Of a stretch of 64,000 nucleotides of DNA, positions 1-8,926 are shown one piece after another (positions within the stretch are counted from its first letter, which is position 1; the number at the start of each line of letters is the position of its first letter). Source of the stretch: DATAPD01 sp036265385 (GTDB lineage: Bacteria; Acidobacteriota; Terriglobia; Terriglobales; Acidobacteriaceae); NCBI GenBank assembly GCA_036265385.1, contig DATAPD010000015.1, positions 186,001 through 250,000 of the forward strand, written 5' to 3'. Both the position numbers and the translations under genes were made by a program. The notes beneath the pieces were generated by a model. It made no database searches and was not told the origin of the DNA. It saw nothing but the letters and a program-made list of their open reading frames with translations.

Positions 1-291
1 CCCTGCCTACCTAGTTCCGTGCAGTCCTGCTTTATCGATGACTCCCTGGCCTTGGCCGGTGTTGGCACGGCTGGTAAGAGCGGGTACGTCTTCGCTGCGA
101 CTGGGATCTCGACAGCAGGCGCCCTCAACGACGAATTCGTAGCCGCCGCTGTTCCCATGATGGCCAGCAGGAGCGGCAATCGTGACTTTTGCGGGACGTC
201 CGAAATGATCATTCGCTTCCAGTCCAGTGTCGGTGGCGTGCCCATCAATTCAGTCGCAGCCTGCCGCGCTTTCCCCAGCATTCTCAATTAA
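1..291 (+). CDS. Pilin-like (type IV pilin/pseudopilin) protein, C-terminal part only
   Basis: The frame is open to the window edge, so the start and the N-terminal prepilin helix are missing. The visible 96 residues contain GYVF, then AVPMMASRSGNRDFC and an IIRFQSS segment. This matches the pattern seen near the C terminus of acidobacterial type IV pilin-like proteins, where an A-x-P-x(n)-G-x-R-x-F-C stretch precedes an I-R motif. The two cysteines (in RDFC and in AACRAF) could form the C-terminal disulfide loop usual in pilins. The assignment rests on this pattern only. The pilus assembly genes at 5.0-11.6 kb make a pilin-like neighbour plausible. Confidence 0.5.
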   Translation, partial: PCLPSSVQSCFIDDSLALAGVGTAGKSGYVFAATGISTAGALNDEFVAAAVPMMASRSGNRDFCGTSEMIIRFQSSVGGVPINSVAACRAFPSILN

Positions 292-353
292 CGAATGCTT
301 TCAAACGCTTTAAATCCGTTTACTTTCGTAATGACACGTTCCCGCCTCGCCAG

Positions 354-381
354 TTCCTGTCGCTCTAAGTCCCGTTATAAT
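354..381 (+). promoter_or_regulatory. Candidate sigma-70-type promoter for the ABC exporter operon
   Basis: A perfect TATAAT lies at 376-381. A weak -35-like TTCCTG lies at 354-359, 16 bp upstream. The predicted transcription start is about 40 bp before the ATG at 430. The -10 is convincing; the -35 is poor. Confidence 0.4.
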
Positions 382-429
382 TTTTGAAGAGACTACAGGT
401 TCAGAGTACAAACCATCTGAGTTCCACAT

Positions 430-1371
430 ATGTCAGCGATTGAAATCCTTGGTTTGGAGAAGGTTTATCAGGTCGGCTTTTGGCGCAAAAAGCCAAAGTG
501 CGCCTTGAAACCGCTCCACTTGCAAGTGGAAGAAGGCGAAGTCTTCGGCTTTCTAGGGCCCAACGGTGCCGGCAAAACGACAACCTTGAAAATGCTGATG
601 GGACTCGTTTATCCGACCTCCGGTTCCGCTCGGATCCTTGGCGGCGATATCTCAGATCGTGCAGTGCGCGCCCAGATCGGGTTTCTTCCGGAACACCCAT
701 ACTTCTACGATTACCTGACCGGCCGTGAGTTACTTGAGTACTACGGACGTCTCTCGGGCATGCCTTCGACGGGACGTTCCGATAAGATTTCTGAAATGCT
801 GGCACAGGTCGGACTTGCCGATGCCAGCGACGTGCAACTTCGCAAATATTCCAAGGGCATGCTGCAGCGCGTCGGTATTGCACAGGCCATCCTTCACGAT
901 CCTAAACTGGTCTTCCTCGACGAACCCATGTCAGGCCTCGATCCTATGGGCCGTCGTGAAGTTCGTGACCTGATGGAAAAACTCAAGAGACAAGGCAAAA
1001 CAATTTTCTTTTCCACGCACATTCTTTCCGACGCGGAGGCATTGTGCGATCGCGTCGCTATCATTCACCTCGGGGAACTGCGAGGAGTGGGCGCCGTGGA
1101 GGACCTCACGGCCAAAATGCGTGGCCGAGTCGAACTCATCTGGTTAGGCAAAACGGTTCCGGCCGCCATCCAGGCGCTGAAAGCAGAATGTTTTGTGACA
1201 GGGGACACTGTTCGGGCCGTGCTCGACGAATCGCAACAGGATGCCGCCATCGAAGTTCTGCGCCGGGAGCGTTTGCGTCTCATTTCGTTGACGCCTGTGC
1301 GGGCCTCGCTCGAAGACTACTTCCTGTCGCAAGTTCAGCCCGCTTCGACCGGGAAAGGAGTGGGCGCATGA
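430..1371 (+). CDS. ABC transporter ATP-binding protein
   Basis: This is a 313-residue nucleotide-binding subunit of an ABC exporter of the CcmA/NatA type. It energises the membrane protein encoded next. Walker A GPNGAGKT is at residues 43-50. The signature region reads YSKGMLQR, followed by Walker B VFLDEPMSGLDP and the switch histidine in FFSTHILSDAE. The C-terminal ~90 residues are the variable domain common in this subfamily. The stop overlaps the permease start as ATGA, so the two are translationally coupled. The substrate cannot be read from sequence. The upstream sequence gives no strong ribosome binding site, but the N terminus fits the family. Confidence 0.92.
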   Translation: MSAIEILGLEKVYQVGFWRKKPKCALKPLHLQVEEGEVFGFLGPNGAGKTTTLKMLMGLVYPTSGSARILGGDISDRAVRAQIGFLPEHPYFYDYLTGRELLEYYGRLSGMPSTGRSDKISEMLAQVGLADASDVQLRKYSKGMLQRVGIAQAILHDPKLVFLDEPMSGLDPMGRREVRDLMEKLKRQGKTIFFSTHILSDAEALCDRVAIIHLGELRGVGAVEDLTAKMRGRVELIWLGKTVPAAIQALKAECFVTGDTVRAVLDESQQDAAIEVLRRERLRLISLTPVRASLEDYFLSQVQPASTGKGVGA

Positions 1372-2144
1372 ACGCTCGCATCGCCAACATCGCAGCCAAT
1401 ACCTTCCGCGAAGCGGTGCGCGATCGCGTGCTGTACAACCTGATCGTCTTCGCCCTGCTCATGTCAGGGGCGGCCATTCTCGTTGGACAGATTTCAATCG
1501 GCATCGAAAAACTCGTTGTTATCAACCTCGGCTTGACCGCGGTATCGCTGTTCGGCGTGGTCATCGCGATTTTTATTGGTATTGGCCTCGTGTCGAAGGA
1601 GATCGACAAGCGGACGCTCTACACCGTGCTCTCGCGCCCGGTGCGCCGCTGGGAGTTCATTGTCGGAAAGTTCTTCGGGCTCACCGGCACCCTCATCGTG
1701 AACACGTTGTGCATGGGCATTGGCGTTTTCGCAGCATTGTTCTACGTCTCACACAAGTTTGCCGCGGCGGACGCCTGGGTGCTGTCGGCCCTCTACTTCA
1801 TTGTTCTGCAGTTCCTGATCATCACGTCGTTGGCGCTTTTCTTCTCGTCGTTCTCTTCACCGCTGTTATCGGCGGTCTTTGCGTTTTCCCTGTTTGTAAT
1901 AGGCAGCTTCTCGGAAGACGTGCGCGGGTTCGCGGCAATGACGCATGGGGTAGAGCGTTGGCTCGCGACCGCCGCAGCTTACGTCGTGCCTAACATTTCC
2001 GCGCTGAATGTCATCAGCAAGGTTGCGCATGGCGGCGCTATCCCGGGCGACCTGGTCCTGCTGAACACTGGATACGCTTTGCTCTATTCCGCGATGGTTT
2101 TGTTCGCGGCCATCTGGGTTTTCGAGTACAGAAATCTGAAATGA
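1368..2144 (+). CDS. ABC exporter permease (ABC-2 type)
   Basis: This 258-residue integral membrane protein has about six hydrophobic segments and begins MNARIANIAANTFREAVRDR, the usual cytoplasmic lead-in of ABC-2 permeases. The start is the ATG in the ATGA overlap with the ATPase gene, preceded by AAAGGAG. A longer frame reaches back to 1044 inside the ATPase gene but has no merit. A conserved cytoplasmic loop, GLVSKEIDKRTLYTVLSRPV, matches the R-x-T-L-Y-T-V-L-S-R-P pattern of NosY-like permeases. It presumably forms a dimer with the ATPase subunit. The substrate is unknown. Confidence 0.9.
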   Translation: MNARIANIAANTFREAVRDRVLYNLIVFALLMSGAAILVGQISIGIEKLVVINLGLTAVSLFGVVIAIFIGIGLVSKEIDKRTLYTVLSRPVRRWEFIVGKFFGLTGTLIVNTLCMGIGVFAALFYVSHKFAAADAWVLSALYFIVLQFLIITSLALFFSSFSSPLLSAVFAFSLFVIGSFSEDVRGFAAMTHGVERWLATAAAYVVPNISALNVISKVAHGGAIPGDLVLLNTGYALLYSAMVLFAAIWVFEYRNLK

Positions 2145-3073
2145 CGCCGTCTCGCAAAGTCGCAGCAATCACGGCAGCTCTCTTTGTTGCTTGCCTGACC
2201 GCATCGATCCTGGTTCTCGAAAGGGTCGACCAGGTGCGGCGCGGCGCGACTCTCCAGGAATTTCTCTACATCTCGTCTCCGAAAGCGGCGAAACGCCTCA
2301 GCCTCGGATACACCGGGTTGATGGCAGACCTCTATTGGACACGAGCAGTTCAATACTTTGGGGGACATCACGCTCGCGGCGATCAGGAATATCAACTGCT
2401 CGGTCCGCTGCTTGAAATCACGACCCATCTCGACCCGCAGCTCCTTGTCGCCTATGAGTATGGTTCCAACTTTTTAGCGCCTGCTCGTCCAACCGGAGCC
2501 GGCGAGCCGGAGCGCGCCGTCAATCTCGTTAAGTTTGGAATTCAGAGCAATCCCAAAGAATGGCGGCTCTATTACGACTTGGGTTTCATCTACTACATGG
2601 AATTAAAAGACTACTCGGCAGCAGCGGAAGCATTCCGCCAAGGCTCAACCCTGCCGAACGCGCACCCGTTCATGCCGGTCATAGCTGCAACGATGGCTAC
2701 TCATGCTGGAGACATCGAGATGGCTCGCATGATGTGGCGCACCACTTACGAATCGGGAAACGTCGAGCGCTCCGTTAAAGCGAATGCGGTCGCTCACCTC
2801 CGTGCACTCCAGGTGGATGAAGACGTTATCAACCTCGAAAAGGCAACCGCCGCCTTCAAAGCACAAACGGGACAATACCCGTCAAGTCTCCTCGATCTCC
2901 GAGCAAAAGGGATGGCGAATGGGCTTTATCCAGCCGATCCCCTTGGTCACCCCTATAAGTTCATGCCGGACGGACGCATCGAGGTCTCCCGTCCGGATGA
3001 TCTACCCTTCATCACAAAGGGCACCCCGCAGGGATATCAACCGCCGCCACCCAAGTTCCTGCCTACAGACTAA
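2141..3073 (+). CDS. Membrane-anchored TPR protein with pseudopilin-like C-terminal segment
   Basis: A 310-residue protein whose ATG overlaps the permease stop as ATGA, so it is the third gene of the exporter operon. Residues 7-26 are a hydrophobic anchor or uncleaved signal. Residues ~80-230 are helical with TPR-like character, for example WRLYYDLGFIYYMELKDYS followed by AAEAFRQGS. The last ~70 residues read TGQYPSSLLDL, LYPADPLGHPYKFMPDG and GRIEVS, which resembles the beta region of GspG pseudopilins with its D-P-x-G-x-P-Y motif. The role is unknown. Coupling to the exporter suggests an envelope-side accessory factor. Confidence 0.75.
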   Translation: MTPSRKVAAITAALFVACLTASILVLERVDQVRRGATLQEFLYISSPKAAKRLSLGYTGLMADLYWTRAVQYFGGHHARGDQEYQLLGPLLEITTHLDPQLLVAYEYGSNFLAPARPTGAGEPERAVNLVKFGIQSNPKEWRLYYDLGFIYYMELKDYSAAAEAFRQGSTLPNAHPFMPVIAATMATHAGDIEMARMMWRTTYESGNVERSVKANAVAHLRALQVDEDVINLEKATAAFKAQTGQYPSSLLDLRAKGMANGLYPADPLGHPYKFMPDGRIEVSRPDDLPFITKGTPQGYQPPPPKFLPTD

Positions 3074-3209
3074 CCGGCGAAACTGGGAACTATTTCTATA
3101 AGAAATGTGACCACTGGAAAACTTTGCGATTAGAAGCGATCCTAGCCCGATTTGAGACTAGGATGACCTCAGAGTCGGCCCCTTGCTCAGTCGTTGATCC
3201 TGGTGAGTT

Positions 3210-3223
3210 ATAAATCGATTTAT
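3210..3223. other. 14-bp AT-rich palindrome in a 296-bp intergenic gap
   Basis: ATAAATCGATTTAT is a perfect palindrome in the gap between the TPR gene (ends 3073) and the methyltransferase gene. It could be an operator. I see no terminator and no convincing gene in this gap. Confidence 0.3.
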
Positions 3224-3369
3224 CTTGCGCTTTATGCGATGATCCAAAGAACAATTCGGAGCTGCCGGGTTTCTATTTTCTCGCTAGAACATTGTTCCAG
3301 AGCTCTTCGGGCCTTTCGTTTCATAGCTATATGCGCATAATAAACTAGATCTTCTAGTGAAGCTTGATC

Positions 3370-4131
3370 ATGGCTTATCATTGCGCCATGGTTCCTTCTC
3401 CCAGACAGATCACAATACTGTCTTCTCTGCGAAAGTGGTATCGACGGGAGTGCTTGAAACGAGGCGTTCTGGGAACCGGCGCTCAACTGGCCAGGATTTC
3501 CTGGCAATTTCTGCTTGATTCGACACCCGAGAGCCGCCGACGTCGATACGGGGACATGGATTTCGACTGGAATTTGCGAGTCGATACCACCAGCGCAACG
3601 GTGAGCTGGCGGGAGCGGCTTCTGGGCACACTCCATTCTCCCTACCAGCCAACGGACCCTGCCTTGTTCGAAGAGATGATGTCGCGGTTGCCGCTCGAGC
3701 TTTCGAACTTTACCTTTATCGATATTGGGTCCGGTAAAGGTCGTGTTCCGCTCATGGCCGCCCAGTACCCTTTCCGACGAATCATCGGCATCGAACTCCT
3801 GCCAGCGCTGCACCGCACCGCCGTCAGCAATGTCGACAAGTTGCGCAGCGCGACCGCTATCGGAGCGAACATCGAACTCCTGCAAATGGATGCCAATGGA
3901 TTTGAGTTCCCTGTCGAACCGACGGTCCTCTACCTGTTCAATCCCCTACCAGAAGAATGCTTGGAGAAGTTCTTCATCCGTCTTTCCGCTTCGCTCGAGC
4001 GGAGCCCTCGTGAGGTTTGGATCGTTTATCACAATCCGATCCTTGAGCATGTCTTGGCGACGCACAAACAATTCGATCGCGTGGAAGGCACCAACCAATA
4101 CGTTCTTTACCGCAGTCGAACCGCTGGTTAG
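3370..4131 (+). CDS. Class I SAM-dependent methyltransferase
   Basis: About 253 residues. The AdoMet-binding motif I is FIDIGSGKGRVPLMAAQYPF, followed by the acidic-loop segment IIGIELLP and a later motif YLFNPLPEECLEKF. This is a Rossmann-type methyltransferase. The substrate is not evident: the N-terminal 80 residues resemble uncharacterised bacterial methyltransferases rather than a named family. The start is uncertain. TTG 3364, ATG 3370 and ATG 3388 are in frame and none has a good Shine-Dalgarno; I chose the first ATG. It lies 22 bp upstream of the lolA start but may be independently expressed. Confidence 0.8.
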   Translation: MAYHCAMVPSPRQITILSSLRKWYRRECLKRGVLGTGAQLARISWQFLLDSTPESRRRRYGDMDFDWNLRVDTTSATVSWRERLLGTLHSPYQPTDPALFEEMMSRLPLELSNFTFIDIGSGKGRVPLMAAQYPFRRIIGIELLPALHRTAVSNVDKLRSATAIGANIELLQMDANGFEFPVEPTVLYLFNPLPEECLEKFFIRLSASLERSPREVWIVYHNPILEHVLATHKQFDRVEGTNQYVLYRSRTAG

Positions 4132-4153
4132 AATCCGAATAGGCCTTCCCATT

Positions 4154-4822
4154 GTGATCCGACCGCTCCGCATCAGCCAACTTTTGCCGCTTTTTTTTCT
4201 GCTCGGAAGCTGTTCCGCACTGTGGGCTCAAAGTGTCCAACAGATTGCAGAGGCAGTGGACAGTCACTACAACCACCTGCGAACACTCCAGGCCGAATTC
4301 ACCGAAGTGTACAAAGGCGCGGGGGTGGAACGGACGGAAACCGGCACACTCTGGCTAAAAAAACCAGGCAAGATGCGATGGGAGTACCGTTCTCCCAAGG
4401 AGAAGCTGTTTCTCAGCGATGGGAAAGATGCCTGGCTGTATCTGCCGGACCAGCACCAAGTGCGAAAGATGACGTTGAAAAAGCTTGAGGACTTGCGTTC
4501 GCCGATCGCCTTCCTGCTTGGCAAAACAAACCTGCGGAAGGAGTTGGCTGGGCTTTCCATCGCGCCAGACCAAACGCCGGTATCCGCCGGAAACGTTGTG
4601 TTACGCGGCGTGCCCAAAGCGATGGCCGACCGGGTGGAACAAGTGATCCTCGAGATCACGCCCCAGCACCAGATCGTTCGCATCCAAATTCAAGAGGTTG
4701 ATGAGGCCACGACAGAGTATCGATTCCGCGACTTGCGTGAGGACGCTCCGCTGACGGACAGTTCGTTCCGGTTCTCATCACCTGCGGGTGTGGAGACGAT
4801 CCAGGGAGAGATTGGGCAATGA
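4154..4822 (+). CDS. lolA: LolA-type outer-membrane lipoprotein carrier protein
   Basis: A 222-residue protein that would ferry lipoproteins across the periplasm. I chose GTG 4154 because it starts a proper signal peptide (MIRPLRISQLLPLFFLLGSC, then cleavage near ALWA-QS); a frame open back to 3725 overlaps the methyltransferase and is not credible. After the signal comes LRTLQAEFTEVYKGAG and a W-L-K-K-P-G-K-M-R-W-E-Y segment, the hallmark LolA block. Later YLPDQHQVRK and REDAPLTDSSFRF match the family. The length is normal. It may also belong to the wider LolA-like/DUF4292 group, but the motif order favours LolA. No LolB or LolCDE gene is in the window. Confidence 0.85.
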   Translation: MIRPLRISQLLPLFFLLGSCSALWAQSVQQIAEAVDSHYNHLRTLQAEFTEVYKGAGVERTETGTLWLKKPGKMRWEYRSPKEKLFLSDGKDAWLYLPDQHQVRKMTLKKLEDLRSPIAFLLGKTNLRKELAGLSIAPDQTPVSAGNVVLRGVPKAMADRVEQVILEITPQHQIVRIQIQEVDEATTEYRFRDLREDAPLTDSSFRFSSPAGVETIQGEIGQ

Positions 4823-5003
4823 GAGGCTTCGGTCCGATCTGATTGAATTGAAGAAGTTTAGGCTTCGAAATGAAACGAATCGAGCGCGAGAATCACATTA
4901 CTAGCGTCATTGTAAATGGTTGGTAAAACAATAGATTAGAGGGGAATTCCCGGTTGCTTGGATGATAAACTGAGCACGGGAACCCGACCCAGGACCGCAC
5001 AAG

Positions 5004-6209
5004 TTGGCCCAATTTCTCGTAAAAGCCGCGGATGAGCAGGGACACGTGCTGCAACAACTCGAGCACGGGTACTCGGAAGCGGAAGTGCGCGAGCGATTCG
5101 TGCAGCAAGGACTGCTGGTCTATTCGGTCAAACCGCAAGGTGTTTTCACTGGCGGGAAGCTGACACTATCGCGTGGAACCATTAAGCAGAGTTCGTTTGT
5201 AATTTTTAATCAGCAGTTTTTGACACTCATCAAGGCTGGTCTTCCAATCCTTACGGCGCTCGAGTTGCTCATCAAACGCCAAAAAGATGCGAGTCTCCGC
5301 AGCCTTCTTGAGAATGTGCGCGACCGAGTCAAAAGCGGAGAGTTGCTGTCCGATGCATTTGCGGCCCAGGGGCCGATTCCAAAGATTTACACGACGACTC
5401 TGATGGCAGGTGAGAAAAGCGGCAACATGGAAGAAGTGCTCAGTCGTTACATTGCATTTCAACGGCTGACGATGACGTTCCGCAAGAAACTGCTTGTCTC
5501 GCTCGTGTACCCGGCACTCCTGATCACGATGGTGACGATCATGGTGTTATTTCTGATCACCTACGTAGTTCCGGAATTTGCCAAGTTGTTCGAGAACCTG
5601 GGCGCGAAGCTGCCGGCGATGACGGTGATCATGCTGGCGGTCGGCTTGAACGCTCAGAAGTATTTGCCATTCTTGATTATCGGTCTGGTAGCCGTGCTGT
5701 TTTTCCTGTGGCGATGGAAGACAACGGACCGTGGCGCCGAGCAGATTGATGGAATGCTTATGCGGATGCCGCTGTTGGGCGATATCCGGCTTAAATACCA
5801 GGTCGCCAATTTTTCAAGAATGCTCTCAACTCTGTTGCAAGGAGGCATGCCGCTGGTACCGTCGATGGAAACGGCGGGCGCTTCTGTCAGCAGTCGAAAA
5901 TTGCTGAACGGAGTTCTCTCGGCATCGACACGAGTGCGCGAAGGACAAGGATTGGCGCGCAGCCTGGAAGATCAGAAGATTTTCCCTGAGCTGGCAGTGG
6001 AGATGCTGGAAGTCGGAGAGTCGACCGGAGCCTTGCCGGCAATGCTTACTTCCGTGGCCGAGTTTTACGAAGAAGATGTGCAGACTGCTCTGGGCGCAGC
6101 CATGGCGCTTATCGAGCCTGTGTTGTTGATCTTCATGGCAGTGTTTGTAGGCGGAGTATTGATCTCACTGTATTTGCCGATCTTTACGCTGGGTGCAGGA
6201 ATTCATTAG
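5004..6209 (+). CDS. pilC: Type IV pilus / type II secretion inner-membrane platform protein PilC
   Basis: A 401-residue platform protein with two GspF domains (about 65-190 and 270-390) and three membrane segments, near residues 170, 220 and 375. It links the assembly ATPase to the pilin pool in the inner membrane. Family motifs are seen in QQFLTLIKAGLPI and MLEVGESTGALPAML. The start is TTG 5004 with a weak AGGA element upstream; it gives the standard PilC N terminus, in which the second and third residues begin the FLVKAADEQG segment. It is the first gene of the pilus cluster, 23 bp before pilB. The usual order in other phyla is pilB-pilT-pilC; here pilC comes first and no pilT is present. 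Confidence 0.93.
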   Translation: MAQFLVKAADEQGHVLQQLEHGYSEAEVRERFVQQGLLVYSVKPQGVFTGGKLTLSRGTIKQSSFVIFNQQFLTLIKAGLPILTALELLIKRQKDASLRSLLENVRDRVKSGELLSDAFAAQGPIPKIYTTTLMAGEKSGNMEEVLSRYIAFQRLTMTFRKKLLVSLVYPALLITMVTIMVLFLITYVVPEFAKLFENLGAKLPAMTVIMLAVGLNAQKYLPFLIIGLVAVLFFLWRWKTTDRGAEQIDGMLMRMPLLGDIRLKYQVANFSRMLSTLLQGGMPLVPSMETAGASVSSRKLLNGVLSASTRVREGQGLARSLEDQKIFPELAVEMLEVGESTGALPAMLTSVAEFYEEDVQTALGAAMALIEPVLLIFMAVFVGGVLISLYLPIFTLGAGIH

Positions 6210-6232
6210 GCGGGACGAGGCAGTAGACTGGA

Positions 6233-7903
6233 ATGAGTATGGCGGAAAAGAAATCATTGTTCGTCAATGGCGGGAACGGCGGGAAGTTGACGCCGGAGAG
6301 CGTCGCTGACGAACTCGGACGCGCACAGGACACCGCTCGGCGGTACCGGTGCGAGTTCGTCGATCTCAACGATTTTCAGCTTCACCACGACCTATTCAAA
6401 AAGATCCCAGTGGACCTGATGTTCCGCTACAACTTCGTGCCGCTCGAGGAGACGCGCGACGGCAAGCTCGCAATCGCCATCGCCGACCCGAGCCAGCTGA
6501 TGATGATTGACGAGATCAGCCTTCTGCTTGGCAAGCGGATCGTCACGAAAGTCTCCACACTCAAGCAGATCTCCGACATTCTCAAGAAAACGGAGCAATC
6601 TCAACGCGTGCTGGAAGAAGCCAGTGAAGGCTTCATCAGCATCATCCGCGAAGATGAGGCGGGACACGACGAAACGATTTCAATCGACAAGCTGACGGCG
6701 TCGACGGGCGACATGAGCCCGATCATCCGGCTGGTCGATACGACGATCTTTACCGCCCTGCAACGCCGCGCGAGCGACATTCATATCGAAACGCAGGATG
6801 ATTCCGTAAGCATCAAGTTCCGCATCGATGGTGTGCTGACACATGCCATGCCGCCGATCGGCAAAGAACACCATTCGACGATCATTTCGCGTATCAAGGT
6901 CATGAGTGAGCTCGATATCTCGGAGCGCCGCGTGCCGCAAGACGGCCGCTTCCGGGTGAAGTACAACGGGCGAGCTATCGATTTCCGCGTCTCGATCATG
7001 CCCTCGATCCACGGTGAAGATGCTGTGCTACGCGTGCTCGACAAAGAGTCGATGAGCGAGAAGTTCCGCACGCTCACGCTCGATGTCGTGGGTTTCGACG
7101 AAGAGGACCTGAGAAAGTTCCGGCGTTACATCAAAGAGCCATACGGCATGGTGCTGGTCACAGGGCCTACCGGTAGCGGCAAGACAACAACGCTTTATGC
7201 AGCCGTGAACGAGATCAAGACGGATGAAGACAAGATCATCACGATCGAAGATCCGGTCGAATACCAGATCCGGGGTATCACACAGATCCCGGTGAATGAA
7301 AAGAAGGGACTGACGTTCGCACGCGGATTGCGCTCCATTCTGCGTCATGACCCGGACAAGATCATGGTGGGCGAAATTCGCGACACGGAAACGGCACAGA
7401 TCGCCATCCAATCAGCGCTAACCGGTCACTTGGTGTTCACGACCGTGCACGCGAATAACGTCGTTGACGTCATTGGACGTTTCCTGAATATGGGCGTCGA
7501 GCCCTACAACTTCGTGTCCGCACTGAACTGCATCCTGGCGCAGCGGCTTGTGCGAGTGATCTGCGATTCGTGCCGGACGATGGTGAAATATGCTCCGGAG
7601 GTGCTGGAAGCAAGCGGACTCGATCCGCAACAGTGGGGTCAGGTTGCGTTCTACGAAGGCCAGGGTTGCATCGAGTGCGCGGGCACAGGCTATCGTGGCC
7701 GAACCGCTATTCACGAACTGCTTGACCTGAGCGACCGCATTCGGGAAATGATTCTGGCCAAGAAGCCCACTTCGGAAATCCGGCGAGCGGCGCGGGAAGA
7801 AGGTATGCGGTTCCTTCGCGAGTCCGCCCTCGATAAAGTTCGAGCCGGCGTCAGCACGCTGAAGGAGATCAACAAAGTCACGTTTATCGAGGCCATGCGC
7901 TAA
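6233..7903 (+). CDS. pilB: Type IV pilus assembly ATPase PilB (GspE family)
   Basis: A 556-residue extension ATPase. An N-terminal GspE_N/MshEN-like domain (about 20-150) precedes the ATPase core. Walker A GPTGSGKTT begins at residue 311, the Asp box appears as TIEDPVEYQI, Walker B as IMVGEIRDTETAQIA and the His box as TGHLVFTTVHANN. Four cysteines (ICDSC and GCIECAGTGYRGR) form the zinc-binding insert typical of PilB/GspE and absent from PilT, so this is an assembly ATPase. It sits directly downstream of pilC and probably in the same transcript. Confidence 0.95.
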   Translation: MSMAEKKSLFVNGGNGGKLTPESVADELGRAQDTARRYRCEFVDLNDFQLHHDLFKKIPVDLMFRYNFVPLEETRDGKLAIAIADPSQLMMIDEISLLLGKRIVTKVSTLKQISDILKKTEQSQRVLEEASEGFISIIREDEAGHDETISIDKLTASTGDMSPIIRLVDTTIFTALQRRASDIHIETQDDSVSIKFRIDGVLTHAMPPIGKEHHSTIISRIKVMSELDISERRVPQDGRFRVKYNGRAIDFRVSIMPSIHGEDAVLRVLDKESMSEKFRTLTLDVVGFDEEDLRKFRRYIKEPYGMVLVTGPTGSGKTTTLYAAVNEIKTDEDKIITIEDPVEYQIRGITQIPVNEKKGLTFARGLRSILRHDPDKIMVGEIRDTETAQIAIQSALTGHLVFTTVHANNVVDVIGRFLNMGVEPYNFVSALNCILAQRLVRVICDSCRTMVKYAPEVLEASGLDPQQWGQVAFYEGQGCIECAGTGYRGRTAIHELLDLSDRIREMILAKKPTSEIRRAAREEGMRFLRESALDKVRAGVSTLKEINKVTFIEAMR

Positions 7904-8024
7904 AAGGAGCGTTCAGGACGGCCATCGGTACAGTGCGTGGGATGTCTGGGAGTTCCCTTCCGGTTATTGTCTTCCATCGCGCAAAAGGGATTTCATTTGT
8001 ATAGTACGGAAAAGCACACAAATC

Positions 8025-8924
8025 ATGAGTAACCGTTTCAAGGGCGACGGAAGACCTCGTCTCGCATGCGAGATTTCTGCGGACCGCATTCTTGCAGGTC
8101 GTGCAGGAGACTCGGGCAATTCAGTCGAGGTATGTTCCGCGCGCGAACTTGCGCCTGGCAGTGTGGTTCCAGATCTGGTGGAAACAAACCTGCGCGAAGG
8201 GCGGGCTGTCAAAGAAGCCATCCAGGAAACATTGGGAGCGGTGGGCGGACGGTCAGGCGATGTGGTTGCGGTTCTGCCTGATGCTGCGGTCCGCGTCGCG
8301 CTGCTCGATTTCGAAACATTGCCGACAGTGCGGGAAGAAGCCGAAGGAGTGGTGCGCTTCCGGCTCAAGAAATCTCTCCCCTTTGATGTCGAGAAGGCTC
8401 GCGTTTCCTACCATACGCAGGACGCCGGCGGTTCGGTACGGGTCGTGGCGGCGGTCGTGCTCACGACTGTGCTCGAAGACTACGAGAACGCGTTCCGCGA
8501 AGCCGGTTACAACCCAGGAGTGGTGATTCCTTCGATGTTGGCCGCATTGGGTGCAGCGGACGGAAGCCGACCTTCTTTGATCGTCAAAGTGGATGCCAGA
8601 ACAACAAGTATCGCCATCATCGACAAGGACAAGCTTCTGCTGCTGCGCACGCTTGAGAATACGCGTGGTGTAACAATCAGTGGTGAGCAGTTGGCAGAGG
8701 AGATATATCCCTCTGTTGTGTTCTTTCAAGATACCTATTCTCTCAACATTGAACGGATTTATGTCGCCGGGTTGGCCGATACGGCGACTGCAGCACCTGC
8801 TTTACGCACGCAGACCGGAGCGGAAGTCCAGGAGTTGGTTCGCGGATCGCAATTAGGAACGAGCGTGGGTGGTAGCGTTCCGCGGTGGCGCATGGCAGGC
8901 GTTGTAGGTTCGCTGGTCAGCTGA
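8025..8924 (+). CDS. pilM: Type IV pilus assembly protein PilM-like (actin-like ATPase fold)
   Basis: A 299-residue cytoplasmic protein that recruits the N terminus of PilN to the pilus base. Family features are the alternation LACEISADRILAGRAGDS at the first strand pair, the AVLPDAAVRVALLDFETLP block, and LKKSLPFDVEKARVSY, which resembles the PilM consensus L-P-x-p-x-e-x-v-x-x-D/S. It is shorter than Pseudomonas PilM (about 354) and divergent, so position at the head of M-N-O-P strongly supports the call. It is separated from pilB by 121 bp and may have its own promoter. Confidence 0.82.
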   Translation: MSNRFKGDGRPRLACEISADRILAGRAGDSGNSVEVCSARELAPGSVVPDLVETNLREGRAVKEAIQETLGAVGGRSGDVVAVLPDAAVRVALLDFETLPTVREEAEGVVRFRLKKSLPFDVEKARVSYHTQDAGGSVRVVAAVVLTTVLEDYENAFREAGYNPGVVIPSMLAALGAADGSRPSLIVKVDARTTSIAIIDKDKLLLLRTLENTRGVTISGEQLAEEIYPSVVFFQDTYSLNIERIYVAGLADTATAAPALRTQTGAEVQELVRGSQLGTSVGGSVPRWRMAGVVGSLVS

Positions 8925-8926
8925 GT

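Noticed and set aside
401..883. A 160-codon minus-strand open frame
   Set aside because: It is antisense to the ABC ATPase gene; its sequence is Arg/Ser-rich as expected for a shadow frame in GC-rich DNA.
3725..4153. N-terminal extension of the lolA frame
   Set aside because: The frame runs through the methyltransferase gene; the GTG at 4154 begins a signal peptide, so the extension is not translated.
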